Origin: Roseovarius aestuarii
GTDB taxonomy: Bacteria; Pseudomonadota; Alphaproteobacteria; Rhodobacterales; Rhodobacteraceae
Assembly: GCA_027214255.1 (NCBI GenBank)
Contig: JAPWHL010000005.1
Coordinates: 62,001 to 126,000, forward strand
Reading direction: 5' to 3'
DNA length: 64,000 nucleotides
Shown in pieces: positions 7,734 through 15,976 of the stretch. A program made the translations under genes and the position numbers. Below the pieces are notes generated by a model. The model saw nothing but the letters and a program-made list of their open reading frames with translations. It had not been told where the DNA came from and searched no databases. Numbering within the stretch: the first letter of the stretch is position 1; every line of letters starts with the position of its first letter.

Positions 7734-9107
7734 TTACTGTGCTGTCGCAGCATCCGGCTCATAGAAATGGGCGATGGAGTTGGCGTAATATGTCAGAACG
7801 GCGGTCTCATGGGGGGCTGCATGCCATCCTGTGCGAGCGTCACCGATGATCAGCCCGCGCGCCTTCATCCGGTCACAGGCGGCCTGAACTGCGCCGGGCA
7901 GGGAATCTGCGGGCACCAGCGGCGATTGTGTGTTTGCCTCTTTTGCAGCGGCGGCGACGGCGGCAACCAACGCGTCTTGCGTCAGGGGGGCAGACGTGCG
8001 CAACAGAACCCGTGCCATAAGAGGTACGAACAACAGCGGCATCGCGGTTTGAATTCGCCCCATCAGGTCGTCACCCAAACGGCCTAATTCAGGCACCGTG
8101 CCATAGCTGCTTAGCCGGACAGGGTCGGCAAACACCACGGCGGCAACGCCAAATTTCGAGAACCGGCCTCGTATCTGCTGCCACAGCGTTTTGGCAATGA
8201 ATCGGACAATCACCGACATGCGCACCGGAAAACGGCGATCTCCGCGCGTGCCTGCCGCAACGAGTATGCGGTCTTCGAACACCCGGTCATAGTTGATGGC
8301 GACGGGTACAAAGACCACGTCGCGTTCACCGGGTTGCCATGCCTGAACCACATAGGACAGCAGGCCCAGCTTGGGCGGTTTGGTCCGCCCATCCACGCTA
8401 AGCCCGCCTTCGGGGAAGATTGCCTGCGTCACGCCGCCTGCCGTGGCCATTTGCACATAGCGCGCCAATACGGCCCGATAGAGCCCGCCACGCGCCCGGC
8501 GGCGGATAAAGTAAGCGCCCATCGACTTGATCAGGCGGCTAAGGGGCCAGACCCGCGCCCATTCCCCCACCGCATAGGACAGGGCCGAGGCCTGCGCCGC
8601 CAGTGTTGTGACCAAAACATAGTCCATGTTGCTGCGGTGGTTCATGATGAACACAACAGTCGCATCCGGATCGATCCCGTCCAGAACGGTGGTGTTCCCC
8701 TTGTCGGTACGAACGGTATACAGCGCACTGGCCAGCCAATTGGCCAGCCGTGTGCCAAAGCTGAAATAGGCAAATGCACTGAAACTGGGGACGATCTCGC
8801 GGGCATAGGAGCGTGCCTTTTCAAAGGCGACGTCTTCGCGGACGTTGTGTTTGCGGGCATAATCCACGATGGCCTGCGTGACCTGTGGATCATACACCAG
8901 CCGTTGGATCATGTCGTGACGACGGGCCAGTTTGAAAGGTTCGATTGGACGTTTCAGGCGCGTGTTCAGCTTTGTTACCGCGCGTTCCAGTCGGCGGCGA
9001 AAGAACCAGCGCACAGACGGGAAGAGAAAGTGCGATGCAAAGGTCACTGCCGCAAAGGCCAAGAGCAACATCAGCGCCCAAAGGGGCATCTGTACAGTCG
9101 ATGTCAT
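7734..9107 (-). CDS. PlsB-like glycerophosphate/lysophospholipid acyltransferase
   Basis: A 457-residue protein with a membrane anchor at about 8-30 and an acyltransferase domain. The HX4D catalytic motif is NHRSNMD (His157, Asp162), and FPEGG (232-236) is the substrate-binding motif. It probably transfers acyl groups from acyl-CoA or acyl-ACP to glycerol 3-phosphate or a related lipid; the exact acceptor cannot be read from sequence. It lies between ccrA (same strand, downstream) and ecm (divergent). AGGGGGG precedes the ATG. The link to ethylmalonyl-CoA metabolism is by position only. Confidence 0.87.
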   Translation of the reverse strand: MTSTVQMPLWALMLLLAFAAVTFASHFLFPSVRWFFRRRLERAVTKLNTRLKRPIEPFKLARRHDMIQRLVYDPQVTQAIVDYARKHNVREDVAFEKARSYAREIVPSFSAFAYFSFGTRLANWLASALYTVRTDKGNTTVLDGIDPDATVVFIMNHRSNMDYVLVTTLAAQASALSYAVGEWARVWPLSRLIKSMGAYFIRRRARGGLYRAVLARYVQMATAGGVTQAIFPEGGLSVDGRTKPPKLGLLSYVVQAWQPGERDVVFVPVAINYDRVFEDRILVAAGTRGDRRFPVRMSVIVRFIAKTLWQQIRGRFSKFGVAAVVFADPVRLSSYGTVPELGRLGDDLMGRIQTAMPLLFVPLMARVLLRTSAPLTQDALVAAVAAAAKEANTQSPLVPADSLPGAVQAACDRMKARGLIIGDARTGWHAAPHETAVLTYYANSIAHFYEPDAATAQ

Positions 9108-9463
9108 ACGCCCCCCTTATATGCGTTTTGTTACGGTCAGATATAATCTGAAACAACGCGCCACTACAATCGCGCGAACCCTGCGCGATCTTGCAGATCA
9201 CGCTACATGTTTGTTGTATAGCTTTGCTGTGACGAAGCGGGGTTGTGACGTCGGGCACTTCGGTTAACGGGGCTTGATCGGCATCGGCCCTCGAGACTGG
9301 CCTATTGCAAGTTTCGACAAGGTTCGTTTTCAACCGTGCCATTGACGACGCAACGGAGAAACGCGAACATGCCGCGTCGCAGCGAATTGACATGTGTGCA
9401 ATATTTCCTATACCCAACCCGCAACGTAAGATTATTGCGCAACCGAATCCGGAGGCCCCCGCC
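9108..9463. other. Divergent promoter region, acyltransferase/ecm
   Basis: A 356-base gap with no gene I can support. It carries the ecm promoter candidate near 9387-9414 and a TTGCGCAA palindrome near 9436. An in-frame extension of ecm runs back to 9305 but has no ribosome site. Confidence 0.4.
9387..9414 (+). promoter_or_regulatory. Sigma-70-like promoter candidate for ecm
   Basis: TTGACA (9387-9392), a 16-base spacer and TATACC (9409-9414) lie about 50 bases before the ecm ATG. The -35 is perfect and the -10 is four of six. Confidence 0.4.
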
Positions 9464-11440
9464 ATGACCGATACTCCCACGATGACCAAGGACCGCCCTT
9501 GGCTGATCCGAACATACGCGGGCCATTCCACCGCCAAGGCGTCAAACGCGCTTTATCGCTCGAACTTGGCCAAGGGGCAAACCGGCCTTAGCGTGGCTTT
9601 CGATCTGCCCACGCAGACCGGATATGACAGCGATCATATTCTGGCGCGGGGCGAGGTCGGCAAAGTCGGCGTGCCGGTCAGCCATCTAGGCGACATGCGT
9701 CAGCTGTTTGCCGATATCCCTCTGGATCAAATGAACACCTCGATGACGATCAACGCGACCGCACCTTGGCTGTTGTCGTTGTATATTGCCGTGGCCGAAG
9801 AACAGGGCGCGGATATTGCCGCCCTGCAAGGCACGGTGCAAAACGATCTGATCAAGGAATACCTTAGCCGCGGCACCTATATCTGCCCGCCGAAACCATC
9901 GCTGAAAATGATCGGCGACGTGGCAGAATACTGCTATACTAACGTGCCTAAATGGAACCCGATGAACGTCTGTTCCTATCATTTGCAAGAGGCTGGTGCG
10001 ACGCCCGAGCAAGAGTTGTCCTTTGCGCTGGCCACTGCCATCGCCGTTCTGGACGAGCTTAAGCCGCGCGTTCCTGCCGCCGATTTCCCCGCACTGGCAG
10101 GGCGGATTTCCTTTTTTGTGAATGCTGGCATCCGGTTTGTCACCGAGATGTGCAAAATGCGCGCGTTCGTCGATCTTTGGGATGAAATCCTTGAAACCCG
10201 CTATGGGGTGGAGAACCCGAAATTCCGCCGTTTCCGCTATGGTGTGCAGGTCAACTCGCTTGGCCTGACCGAGCAGCAGCCGGAAAATAACGTTTATCGC
10301 ATCCTGATTGAAATGCTGGCCGTGACCTTGTCCAAAAAGGCCCGCGCCCGCGCTGTGCAATTGCCCGCATGGAACGAGGCGCTGGGCCTGCCGCGCCCCT
10401 GGGATCAGCAGTGGTCGATGCGCATGCAGCAGATTCTAGCGTATGAAACCGACCTGTTGGAATTTGATGACCTGTTTGATGGCAACCCTGCGGTTGATGC
10501 CAAGGTCGAAGCCCTGAAAGACGGCGCCCGCCATGAGTTGGCCAATCTGGATGGCATGGGCGGCGCAATCGGAGCGATTGACTACATGAAGGCACGGCTG
10601 GTCGATAGCAACGCCGAGCGTCTGAACCGGATTGAACGCAATGAAACTGTTGTGGTGGGTGTCAACAAGTGGACCACAACCGAACCTTCGCCCCTGCAAA
10701 CCGAGGATGGTGGCATCATGACGGTCGATCCGGCCGTCGAAGCGGAACAGATCGGCCGCCTGACCCAATGGCGCAGTGATCGCGACGCCAGTGCCGTCAA
10801 AGAGGCACTGGCCGAATTGCGCGCCGCCGCCTCCGAGGGGCACAACATCATGCCCGCTTCGATCAAGGCCGCGCGTGCAGGCGTGACCACAGGTGAATGG
10901 GCGCAGCAGATGCGCGCGGTTCACGGTGAATACCGCGGCCCCACTGGCGTCAGCACCAGCCCCTCAAACAAGACCGAAGGTCTGGATCACATCCGCGAGG
11001 CGGTCGATCTGGTCAGCGATCGTTTGGGGCGCCGCTTGAAATTTCTGGTGGGCAAGCCGGGGCTGGACGGGCACTCCAACGGGGCCGAACAGATCGCATT
11101 CCGTGCCCGTGATTGTGGCATGGACATCGGCTATGAAGGCATCCGCCTGACACCCGAAGAAATCGTAAACGCTGCGCTGGAGGGCGAATCGCACGTCGTC
11201 GGCCTGTCGATTCTGTCGGGCAGCCACCTGCCGCTGGTCGAAGAATTGATGGACCGGATGCGCGCGGCAGGCTTGGAGCACGTACCGGTCATTGTCGGAG
11301 GAATCATTCCCGATGAAGATGCCAAACGCCTGCTTGGCCTTGGCGTGGCGCGTGTCTATACGCCCAAGGATTTTGAACTGAACACCATCATGATGGACAT
11401 CGTCGCTCTGGTTGATCCCCAAGCGGTCGCAGCGCAGTAA
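9464..11440 (+). CDS. ecm: Ethylmalonyl-CoA mutase (B12-dependent)
   Basis: Converts (2R)-ethylmalonyl-CoA to (2S)-methylsuccinyl-CoA, the step after epimerisation in the ethylmalonyl-CoA pathway. The 658-residue single-chain mutase has the catalytic barrel (TYAGHS..., FDLPTQTGYDSDH) and a C-terminal cobalamin domain with DGHSNG, fitting the D-x-H-x-x-G base-off B12 motif at Asp535, His537 and Gly540. The ATG at 9464 has GGAGG eight bases upstream and gives the normal length; the frame is open back to 9305. The homologous MeaA and methylmalonyl-CoA mutases are alternatives, but length, single-chain form and nearby ccrA favour Ecm. Confidence 0.95.
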   Translation: MTDTPTMTKDRPWLIRTYAGHSTAKASNALYRSNLAKGQTGLSVAFDLPTQTGYDSDHILARGEVGKVGVPVSHLGDMRQLFADIPLDQMNTSMTINATAPWLLSLYIAVAEEQGADIAALQGTVQNDLIKEYLSRGTYICPPKPSLKMIGDVAEYCYTNVPKWNPMNVCSYHLQEAGATPEQELSFALATAIAVLDELKPRVPAADFPALAGRISFFVNAGIRFVTEMCKMRAFVDLWDEILETRYGVENPKFRRFRYGVQVNSLGLTEQQPENNVYRILIEMLAVTLSKKARARAVQLPAWNEALGLPRPWDQQWSMRMQQILAYETDLLEFDDLFDGNPAVDAKVEALKDGARHELANLDGMGGAIGAIDYMKARLVDSNAERLNRIERNETVVVGVNKWTTTEPSPLQTEDGGIMTVDPAVEAEQIGRLTQWRSDRDASAVKEALAELRAAASEGHNIMPASIKAARAGVTTGEWAQQMRAVHGEYRGPTGVSTSPSNKTEGLDHIREAVDLVSDRLGRRLKFLVGKPGLDGHSNGAEQIAFRARDCGMDIGYEGIRLTPEEIVNAALEGESHVVGLSILSGSHLPLVEELMDRMRAAGLEHVPVIVGGIIPDEDAKRLLGLGVARVYTPKDFELNTIMMDIVALVDPQAVAAQ

Positions 11441-11536
11441 CCTGCCGCTGATGTCGCGCGCGACGTGGCGGATATCGCGGCTGGCAAACATCCGGGACGT
11501 GGCTTAAGCTACCTGAAACAGCCAAAGGCACGTCCT

Positions 11537-11977
11537 ATGACTCTCACCATCCGCCCGCTTAACCCCGACGATCAGGCCGACTGGCGCCGCCTGTGGACGG
11601 CCTATCTGGAATTTTACGAAACGTCTGTCCCCGAAGAGGTCTACGCGCACACCTTCAAACGCCTGCTGTCGCCAGACCATCCCAATCAGAACGCCCTGCT
11701 GGCCGTGCAGGATGACACGCCTGTGGGGCTGGTCCACTACATCTATCACCCGCACAACTGGCGCGTGGACGAGGTGTGCTATCTACAGGATTTGTTCGCC
11801 GACCCTTCCGTGCGCGGCACGGGGGTAGGGCGCAAACTGATCGAGGCCGTCTATGCCGCCGCCGATGCCGATGGCCGCCCGTCCGTCTATTGGATGACGC
11901 AGGATTTCAACACCACGGCGCGTCAACTCTATGACCGCATCGCGACCCTGACACCGTTCATAAAATACGCCCGCTAA
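11537..11977 (+). CDS. GNAT-family N-acetyltransferase
   Basis: A 146-residue single GNAT domain. The acetyl-CoA loop is VRGTGVGRKLIEAVYAAA, following the beta strand CYLQDLFADP, and the C-terminus has the typical RQLYDRI helix. Substrate unknown. The ATG at 11537 has AAAGG eight bases upstream. The stop codon lies inside a perfect 8-bp hairpin that probably acts in termination. Convergent with trpS. Confidence 0.85.
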   Translation: MTLTIRPLNPDDQADWRRLWTAYLEFYETSVPEEVYAHTFKRLLSPDHPNQNALLAVQDDTPVGLVHYIYHPHNWRVDEVCYLQDLFADPSVRGTGVGRKLIEAVYAAADADGRPSVYWMTQDFNTTARQLYDRIATLTPFIKYAR

Positions 11978-11990
11978 AGAATAGCGGGCG
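11968..11990 (+). terminator. Hairpin spanning the GNAT stop codon
   Basis: CGCCCGCT-AAAGAAT-AGCGGGCG is a perfect 8-bp stem with the TAA stop at its loop boundary, followed by CTCAGGCTTTC. Probably a terminator or mRNA 3'-end stabiliser. Confidence 0.5.
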
Positions 11991-11995
11991 CTCAG

Positions 11996-12032
11996 GCTTT
12001 CATCTTTCTACAAATACCTGCGCCGCAGGCAT
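11996..12032 (-). terminator. trpS: trpS 3'-end hairpin with the recurrent GGTATTTG motif
   Basis: On the minus strand, eight bases after the trpS stop, CCTGC-GGC-GCAGG forms a short stem running into GGTATTTGTAGAAAGATGAAAG. The same hairpin plus GGxATTT...AAGATG pattern recurs elsewhere in the window. Confidence 0.55.
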
Positions 12033-12040
12033 CCTAGCCC

Positions 12041-13060
12041 TCAGGCGCCGACCATGCCGACGATCTCATAGGTCTTGCGCAGGATCGGGGCGGCAATGGC
12101 GCGCGCGTCTGCGGCGCCGTTGGCCAGAATACGGTCAATCTCGCTGACATCTTGCATCAGGCGGCTCATCTCTTCCGAGATCGGGGCCAGACGCGCGACG
12201 GCCAGATCGGCCAGCGCGGGTTTGAACTCGGAAAAAGTCTTGCCCCCCATATCGGCCATCACGGCCTCGGCGCTGATCCCGGCCAGACCGGCGTAGATAT
12301 TCACCAGATTGCGCGCTTCGGGGCGCCCCTCCAGCCCGTCCAGATCACTGGGCAGGGGTTCCGGGTCGGTCTTGGCCTTGCGGATTTTCTTGGCGATTGC
12401 ATCGGCATCGTCGGTCATGTTGATCCGGCTCATGTCCGATGGGTCTGACTTGGACATTTTCTTGGACCCGTCGCGCAGGCTCATCACGCGCGTTGCAGCA
12501 CCTTCGATGACCGGCTCGGTGATGGGAAAGAAATCAACGCCATAGTCGTGGTTGAACTTGGCGGCGATGTCGCGGGTCAGTTCAATATGCTGTTTTTGGT
12601 CTTCGCCCACTGGCACATGCGTGGCGTGATAGATCAGGATGTCCGCCGCCATCAATGCCGGATAGCCGAACAGTCCCAGCGAGGCATTCTCGGCATTCTT
12701 GCCGGCTTTGTCCTTGAACTGGGTCATGCGTTTCATCCAGCCCATGCGCGCCACACAGTTGAAGATCCACGCCAATTGCGCGTGCTCTGCCACTTGGGAC
12801 TGGTTGAACAGGATCGATTTGGCCGGGTCCAGACCCGACGCAATGAACCCCGCGCACAGCTCACGCGTGGCATGGCGCAGTTTGGCGGGGTCTTGCCAGA
12901 CGGTGATCGCGTGCATGTCCACCATGCAATAAAGGGTTTGCGTCCCGCTGTCTTGGGTATCAGCGAACCGTTTCAACGCCCCAAGATAGTTGCCGAGATG
13001 CAGGTTGCCTGATGGCTGGATGCCCGAAAAGACGCGCGGTGTGTGCCCGGTGACGGTCAT
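12041..13060 (-). CDS. trpS: Tryptophan-tRNA ligase
   Basis: Charges tRNA-Trp. This 339-residue class I synthetase has the HIGH-equivalent segment in [18 protein letters not shown] near the start and KMSKSDPSD for the KMSKS loop, with the normal length of the family. I chose the ATG at 13060 (MTVTGH), which has AGGAGA upstream; the frame is open 18 codons further. Last gene of the glnD-MOSC-murJ side of the block, but separated from murJ by the oppositely oriented rhomboid gene. Confidence 0.96.
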   Translation of the reverse strand: MTVTGHTPRVFSGIQPSGNLHLGNYLGALKRFADTQDSGTQTLYCMVDMHAITVWQDPAKLRHATRELCAGFIASGLDPAKSILFNQSQVAEHAQLAWIFNCVARMGWMKRMTQFKDKAGKNAENASLGLFGYPALMAADILIYHATHVPVGEDQKQHIELTRDIAAKFNHDYGVDFFPITEPVIEGAATRVMSLRDGSKKMSKSDPSDMSRINMTDDADAIAKKIRKAKTDPEPLPSDLDGLEGRPEARNLVNIYAGLAGISAEAVMADMGGKTFSEFKPALADLAVARLAPISEEMSRLMQDVSEIDRILANGAADARAIAAPILRKTYEIVGMVGA

Positions 13061-13144
13061 GGCCCTGTCTCCTGTCTGGATTTCTCTGTCCGCCTCGCTT
13101 ACCCATGCGTCCATGTCCCGTCAAGCAAAGGCCCGGAACCAATC

Positions 13145-13831
13145 ATGTCCCATCCTGATGATGTCAGCCCGATCAACCCCTTGCCGCCCGTTGTCGTGGT
13201 GCTGTTTTTGGCGGTGGCCATTCCCGAGATCGCGTTTTTTCTTGGCTCCAAGGGGCTGATTGGCGGTATGCAGGCGGTCGGCTGGCGGGCGGCAGCGATA
13301 CAGGATTATGGCTTTAACGGCGATATCTTGCGCTGGATGCTGGAAGGCGGGATTTACCCGCCTGAACATCTGCTGCGGTTTGTGACCTATCCGTTTGTGC
13401 ATGGCAGCTTTAGCGAAACCCTGTTCTCGGCGGCATTGTTGCTGGCCTTGGGCAAATTCGTGGGCGAGGTATTTCGTCCATGGGCGACACTGGCAGTGTT
13501 TTTGGGGGCCAGTGTTGTGGGCGCACTGGCCTATGGGGTGGCGGTGCGGGACAATCCGTGGCTCTATGGGGCGTTTCCCGGCACTTACGGGTTGATCGGC
13601 GCGTTTACCTATCTGATCTGGCTGCAATTGGGGGCCAATGGCGGCAATCAAATGCGCGCGTTCACGATGATCGGTTTTCTAATGGGGGCGCAATTGCTGT
13701 TTGGTCTGTTGTTTGGTGGTCAAAGCAAATGGGTGGCCGATCTGGTCGGCTTTACAACCGGCTTTGGCCTGTCATTTGTGGTCAGTCCCGGTGGCTGGTC
13801 CAAACTGCGCGCAAAGCTGCAACAGCGATAG
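13145..13831 (+). CDS. Rhomboid-fold membrane protein, apparently without catalytic residues
   Basis: A 228-residue membrane protein with about six hydrophobic segments and the rhomboid pattern: FVHGSFSETLFSAALLLALGKFVGE (84-108) matches the conserved loop/TM2 region. Active rhomboid proteases have GxSG with the nucleophile serine and a histidine in the last core helix. Here the serine position reads GTYGLIG (146-152) and the last helix reads DLVGFTTGFG with no histidine. It is therefore probably a pseudoprotease, comparable to iRhom or Derlin relatives, with a binding or chaperone role. This is inference. Inserted between trpS and murJ on the opposite strand; the start lacks a strong ribosome site. 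Confidence 0.8.
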   Translation: MSHPDDVSPINPLPPVVVVLFLAVAIPEIAFFLGSKGLIGGMQAVGWRAAAIQDYGFNGDILRWMLEGGIYPPEHLLRFVTYPFVHGSFSETLFSAALLLALGKFVGEVFRPWATLAVFLGASVVGALAYGVAVRDNPWLYGAFPGTYGLIGAFTYLIWLQLGANGGNQMRAFTMIGFLMGAQLLFGLLFGGQSKWVADLVGFTTGFGLSFVVSPGGWSKLRAKLQQR

Positions 13832-13843
13832 GGCGGCCACGTT

Positions 13844-15382
13844 TCAACGCCGCAGCGCCTCGCGCAGCTCGTGGCGACGGAACGCACCCAACAGGCGGCC
13901 AGCGGCGTAATAGACGGCGCAGCCCGCAGCGATCAGCACAAATAGCGCCAACGCGCGCCAGCCGGGGATGCCAAAGAACGGCCCCAGCGCCAGCATCAGC
14001 GCATAGAGCGCCGCGCCCATGATCAGCGAGGCCAGAACAATCCGCCACAACCGGCTGCGAAACCGGTCATCAAACCGTGCGACTTCGCCAAAGGGGTGTA
14101 CACCGCGCGCCAGAAGCCACACCATCGCCCAACCTGCCAGAGTTGTTCCGATCGCCGCCGCGATCCAGCCGATGAATGGGGCCAGACCGACGGCCAGCGC
14201 GGCATTCACCACCATCGCGACGATGGCATAGTAAAAGGGGCGTTTGGTGTCTTCACGGGCAAAATAGATCGGCTGCAATACCTTTTGCAGTACAAAGGCG
14301 GGCAGGCCGAGGCCATAGATTGCCACGGCCAGCGCGGTGGCGGCAGTGTCATCAGTGCCAAAGGCTCCGCGCTCGAACAGCACGGTGATCAGCGGGATTG
14401 GCACGACAATCAACGCTACAGACGCAGGTACGGTCAGAGCGAGTGATATTTCTCCGGCCCGACTTAGGGCCATGCGTGCGCCGCTGTCATCCTCGGCGCG
14501 CAAGCGGCGCGACAGGTCGGGCAGCAGGACAATACCTACGGCAATACCCACCACGCCCAGAGGCAGTTGATACAGTCGGTCGGCAGCATAGAGCCAACTG
14601 ATCGCGTTTTCGAAATTGCTGGCCACCTGCTGGCCCACCAGCAGGTTGATTTGCATGACGCCCCCGGCCAGAGCAGCGGGCAGGGCGATGCGCAACAACT
14701 GGCGCATTTCCGGCGTCCAGCGCGGGCGCACGAATCCGATGCGCCGCCCCGAACGATGGGCGGCAACCCAGACCAACGCCAGTTGTGCGACACCTGCAAA
14801 CGGTATGGTCCAAACCAAGGCCAACGGAACACTTCCGTTCCGCCAGACGGCGATCAACATGGCGGTGCACAGCATCACGTTCAGCACGACAGGCGCAGCA
14901 GCAGCGGCGACAAACCGACCGGATGAATTCAGCACACCTGACAGCAGCGCCGCCAGCGAGATGAACAGGATATAGGGGAATACGACCCGCCCGAATTCCA
15001 CCGTCAGATCAAAACGCGCATCCTCGGCAAATCCTTCGGCGGTGGCCCAGACCAGCGCAGGCATGAACACCATCGCAAGCCCCACCAGTACCAGCAACAC
15101 CAGCGCCAGACCGCTGAACGCAAGCGAGGCAAAAGCATCGGGCGTTTCGTCTGCCTCAAGGCGCTTGGAATACATCGGCACAAAGGCCGCGTTGAATGCG
15201 CCCTCGGCGAAAAAACGGCGAAACAGGTTGGGCAGGCGGAACGCAGCGACAAAGGCATCCATCAACGGCCCCGGCCCCAACAGGCCGGCAATCAAAACGT
15301 CGCGCACAAAACCCAGAACGCGGCTGAGCATGGTCCAGACGCTGACTGTCAGCATGCCGGAAATCAGACGGGAGGGGGGCAT
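13844..15382 (-). CDS. murJ: Lipid II flippase MurJ (MviN)
   Basis: Flips lipid II across the inner membrane for peptidoglycan synthesis. It has 512 residues and about 14 membrane helices. The family N-terminus is present (GMLTVSVWTMLSRVLGFVRDVL, AFRLPNLFRRFFAEGAF), including the arginines lining the cavity. Located downstream of the MOSC gene and glnD on the same strand; glnD-murJ adjacency is common in alphaproteobacteria. Convergent with the rhomboid gene, only 12 bases apart. Confidence 0.95.
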   Translation of the reverse strand: MPPSRLISGMLTVSVWTMLSRVLGFVRDVLIAGLLGPGPLMDAFVAAFRLPNLFRRFFAEGAFNAAFVPMYSKRLEADETPDAFASLAFSGLALVLLVLVGLAMVFMPALVWATAEGFAEDARFDLTVEFGRVVFPYILFISLAALLSGVLNSSGRFVAAAAAPVVLNVMLCTAMLIAVWRNGSVPLALVWTIPFAGVAQLALVWVAAHRSGRRIGFVRPRWTPEMRQLLRIALPAALAGGVMQINLLVGQQVASNFENAISWLYAADRLYQLPLGVVGIAVGIVLLPDLSRRLRAEDDSGARMALSRAGEISLALTVPASVALIVVPIPLITVLFERGAFGTDDTAATALAVAIYGLGLPAFVLQKVLQPIYFAREDTKRPFYYAIVAMVVNAALAVGLAPFIGWIAAAIGTTLAGWAMVWLLARGVHPFGEVARFDDRFRSRLWRIVLASLIMGAALYALMLALGPFFGIPGWRALALFVLIAAGCAVYYAAGRLLGAFRRHELREALRR

Positions 15383-15485
15383 GACGCATACCTTTGCAGC
15401 GGGTTTGGTGCTGACTTATCGGATTGGGCGCGCCTGCGAAAGGGGGCAGGGCGCAGCGCGGGTTTCATTGCGCATCCAGACCGTG

Positions 15486-15959
15486 TCAACTGGCGCCCGG
15501 ATCCGCTTGGATAATGTCGCCAACGGTCATCGTTCCGCTCTTGAGAATACGGCAATTCAGACCCGAACGATGCTCTAGCAGGTCACAGAGCGTTTGGCCC
15601 GTGACCAGATTCAAATAGCGGCAAGGAGTGTTCAGCCGCCCACCCTCAAGCAATGTATCACCCACGAAAAACCGCTGGCCGACCAGATGGTTCAGCGGGA
15701 CTCCCCGCGTGGTCAAGTTGCGGCGATGATCGGCAACGTCCAGCCGGATATCATGGTCACGTTCCAGCGCAATCAGCGTTTCGACCTCGATCAGTGTGAC
15801 CTCGCGAATGTCGGGGAATTTAGAGTAATGCCCCAGCCCGGTCGCATACCGATCGCCTTCCAGTCCCTGACCCGCGATGGCACGGATACTGTTATGGCCC
15901 TGCATTGGCGCACGGCCCTTTGGCGCGGTATGAATGTGAATGAGCTTACCTTGCCACAT
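15486..15959 (-). CDS. MOSC domain protein
   Basis: A 157-residue stand-alone MOSC domain, a fold found at the C-terminus of molybdenum cofactor sulfurases and in the mARC/YiiM group. Seen are the GQGLEGDRYA motif, RRNLTTRGVPLNHLVG (the conserved region leading to cofactor contacts) and the conserved cysteine in NTPCRYL. Likely a sulfur carrier or molybdenum-cofactor binder; substrate unknown. I chose the ATG at 15959 (GGAGA six bases upstream), since a start seven codons earlier lacks a ribosome site. It sits 17 bases after glnD, between glnD and murJ. Confidence 0.85.
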   Translation of the reverse strand: MWQGKLIHIHTAPKGRAPMQGHNSIRAIAGQGLEGDRYATGLGHYSKFPDIREVTLIEVETLIALERDHDIRLDVADHRRNLTTRGVPLNHLVGQRFFVGDTLLEGGRLNTPCRYLNLVTGQTLCDLLEHRSGLNCRILKSGTMTVGDIIQADPGAS

Positions 15960-15976
15960 GGGTTTCTCCGGTCTTG

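Noticed and set aside
9305..9463. Upstream extension of ecm
   Set aside because: No ribosome site, and it covers the promoter; the ATG at 9464 has GGAGG and gives the family length.
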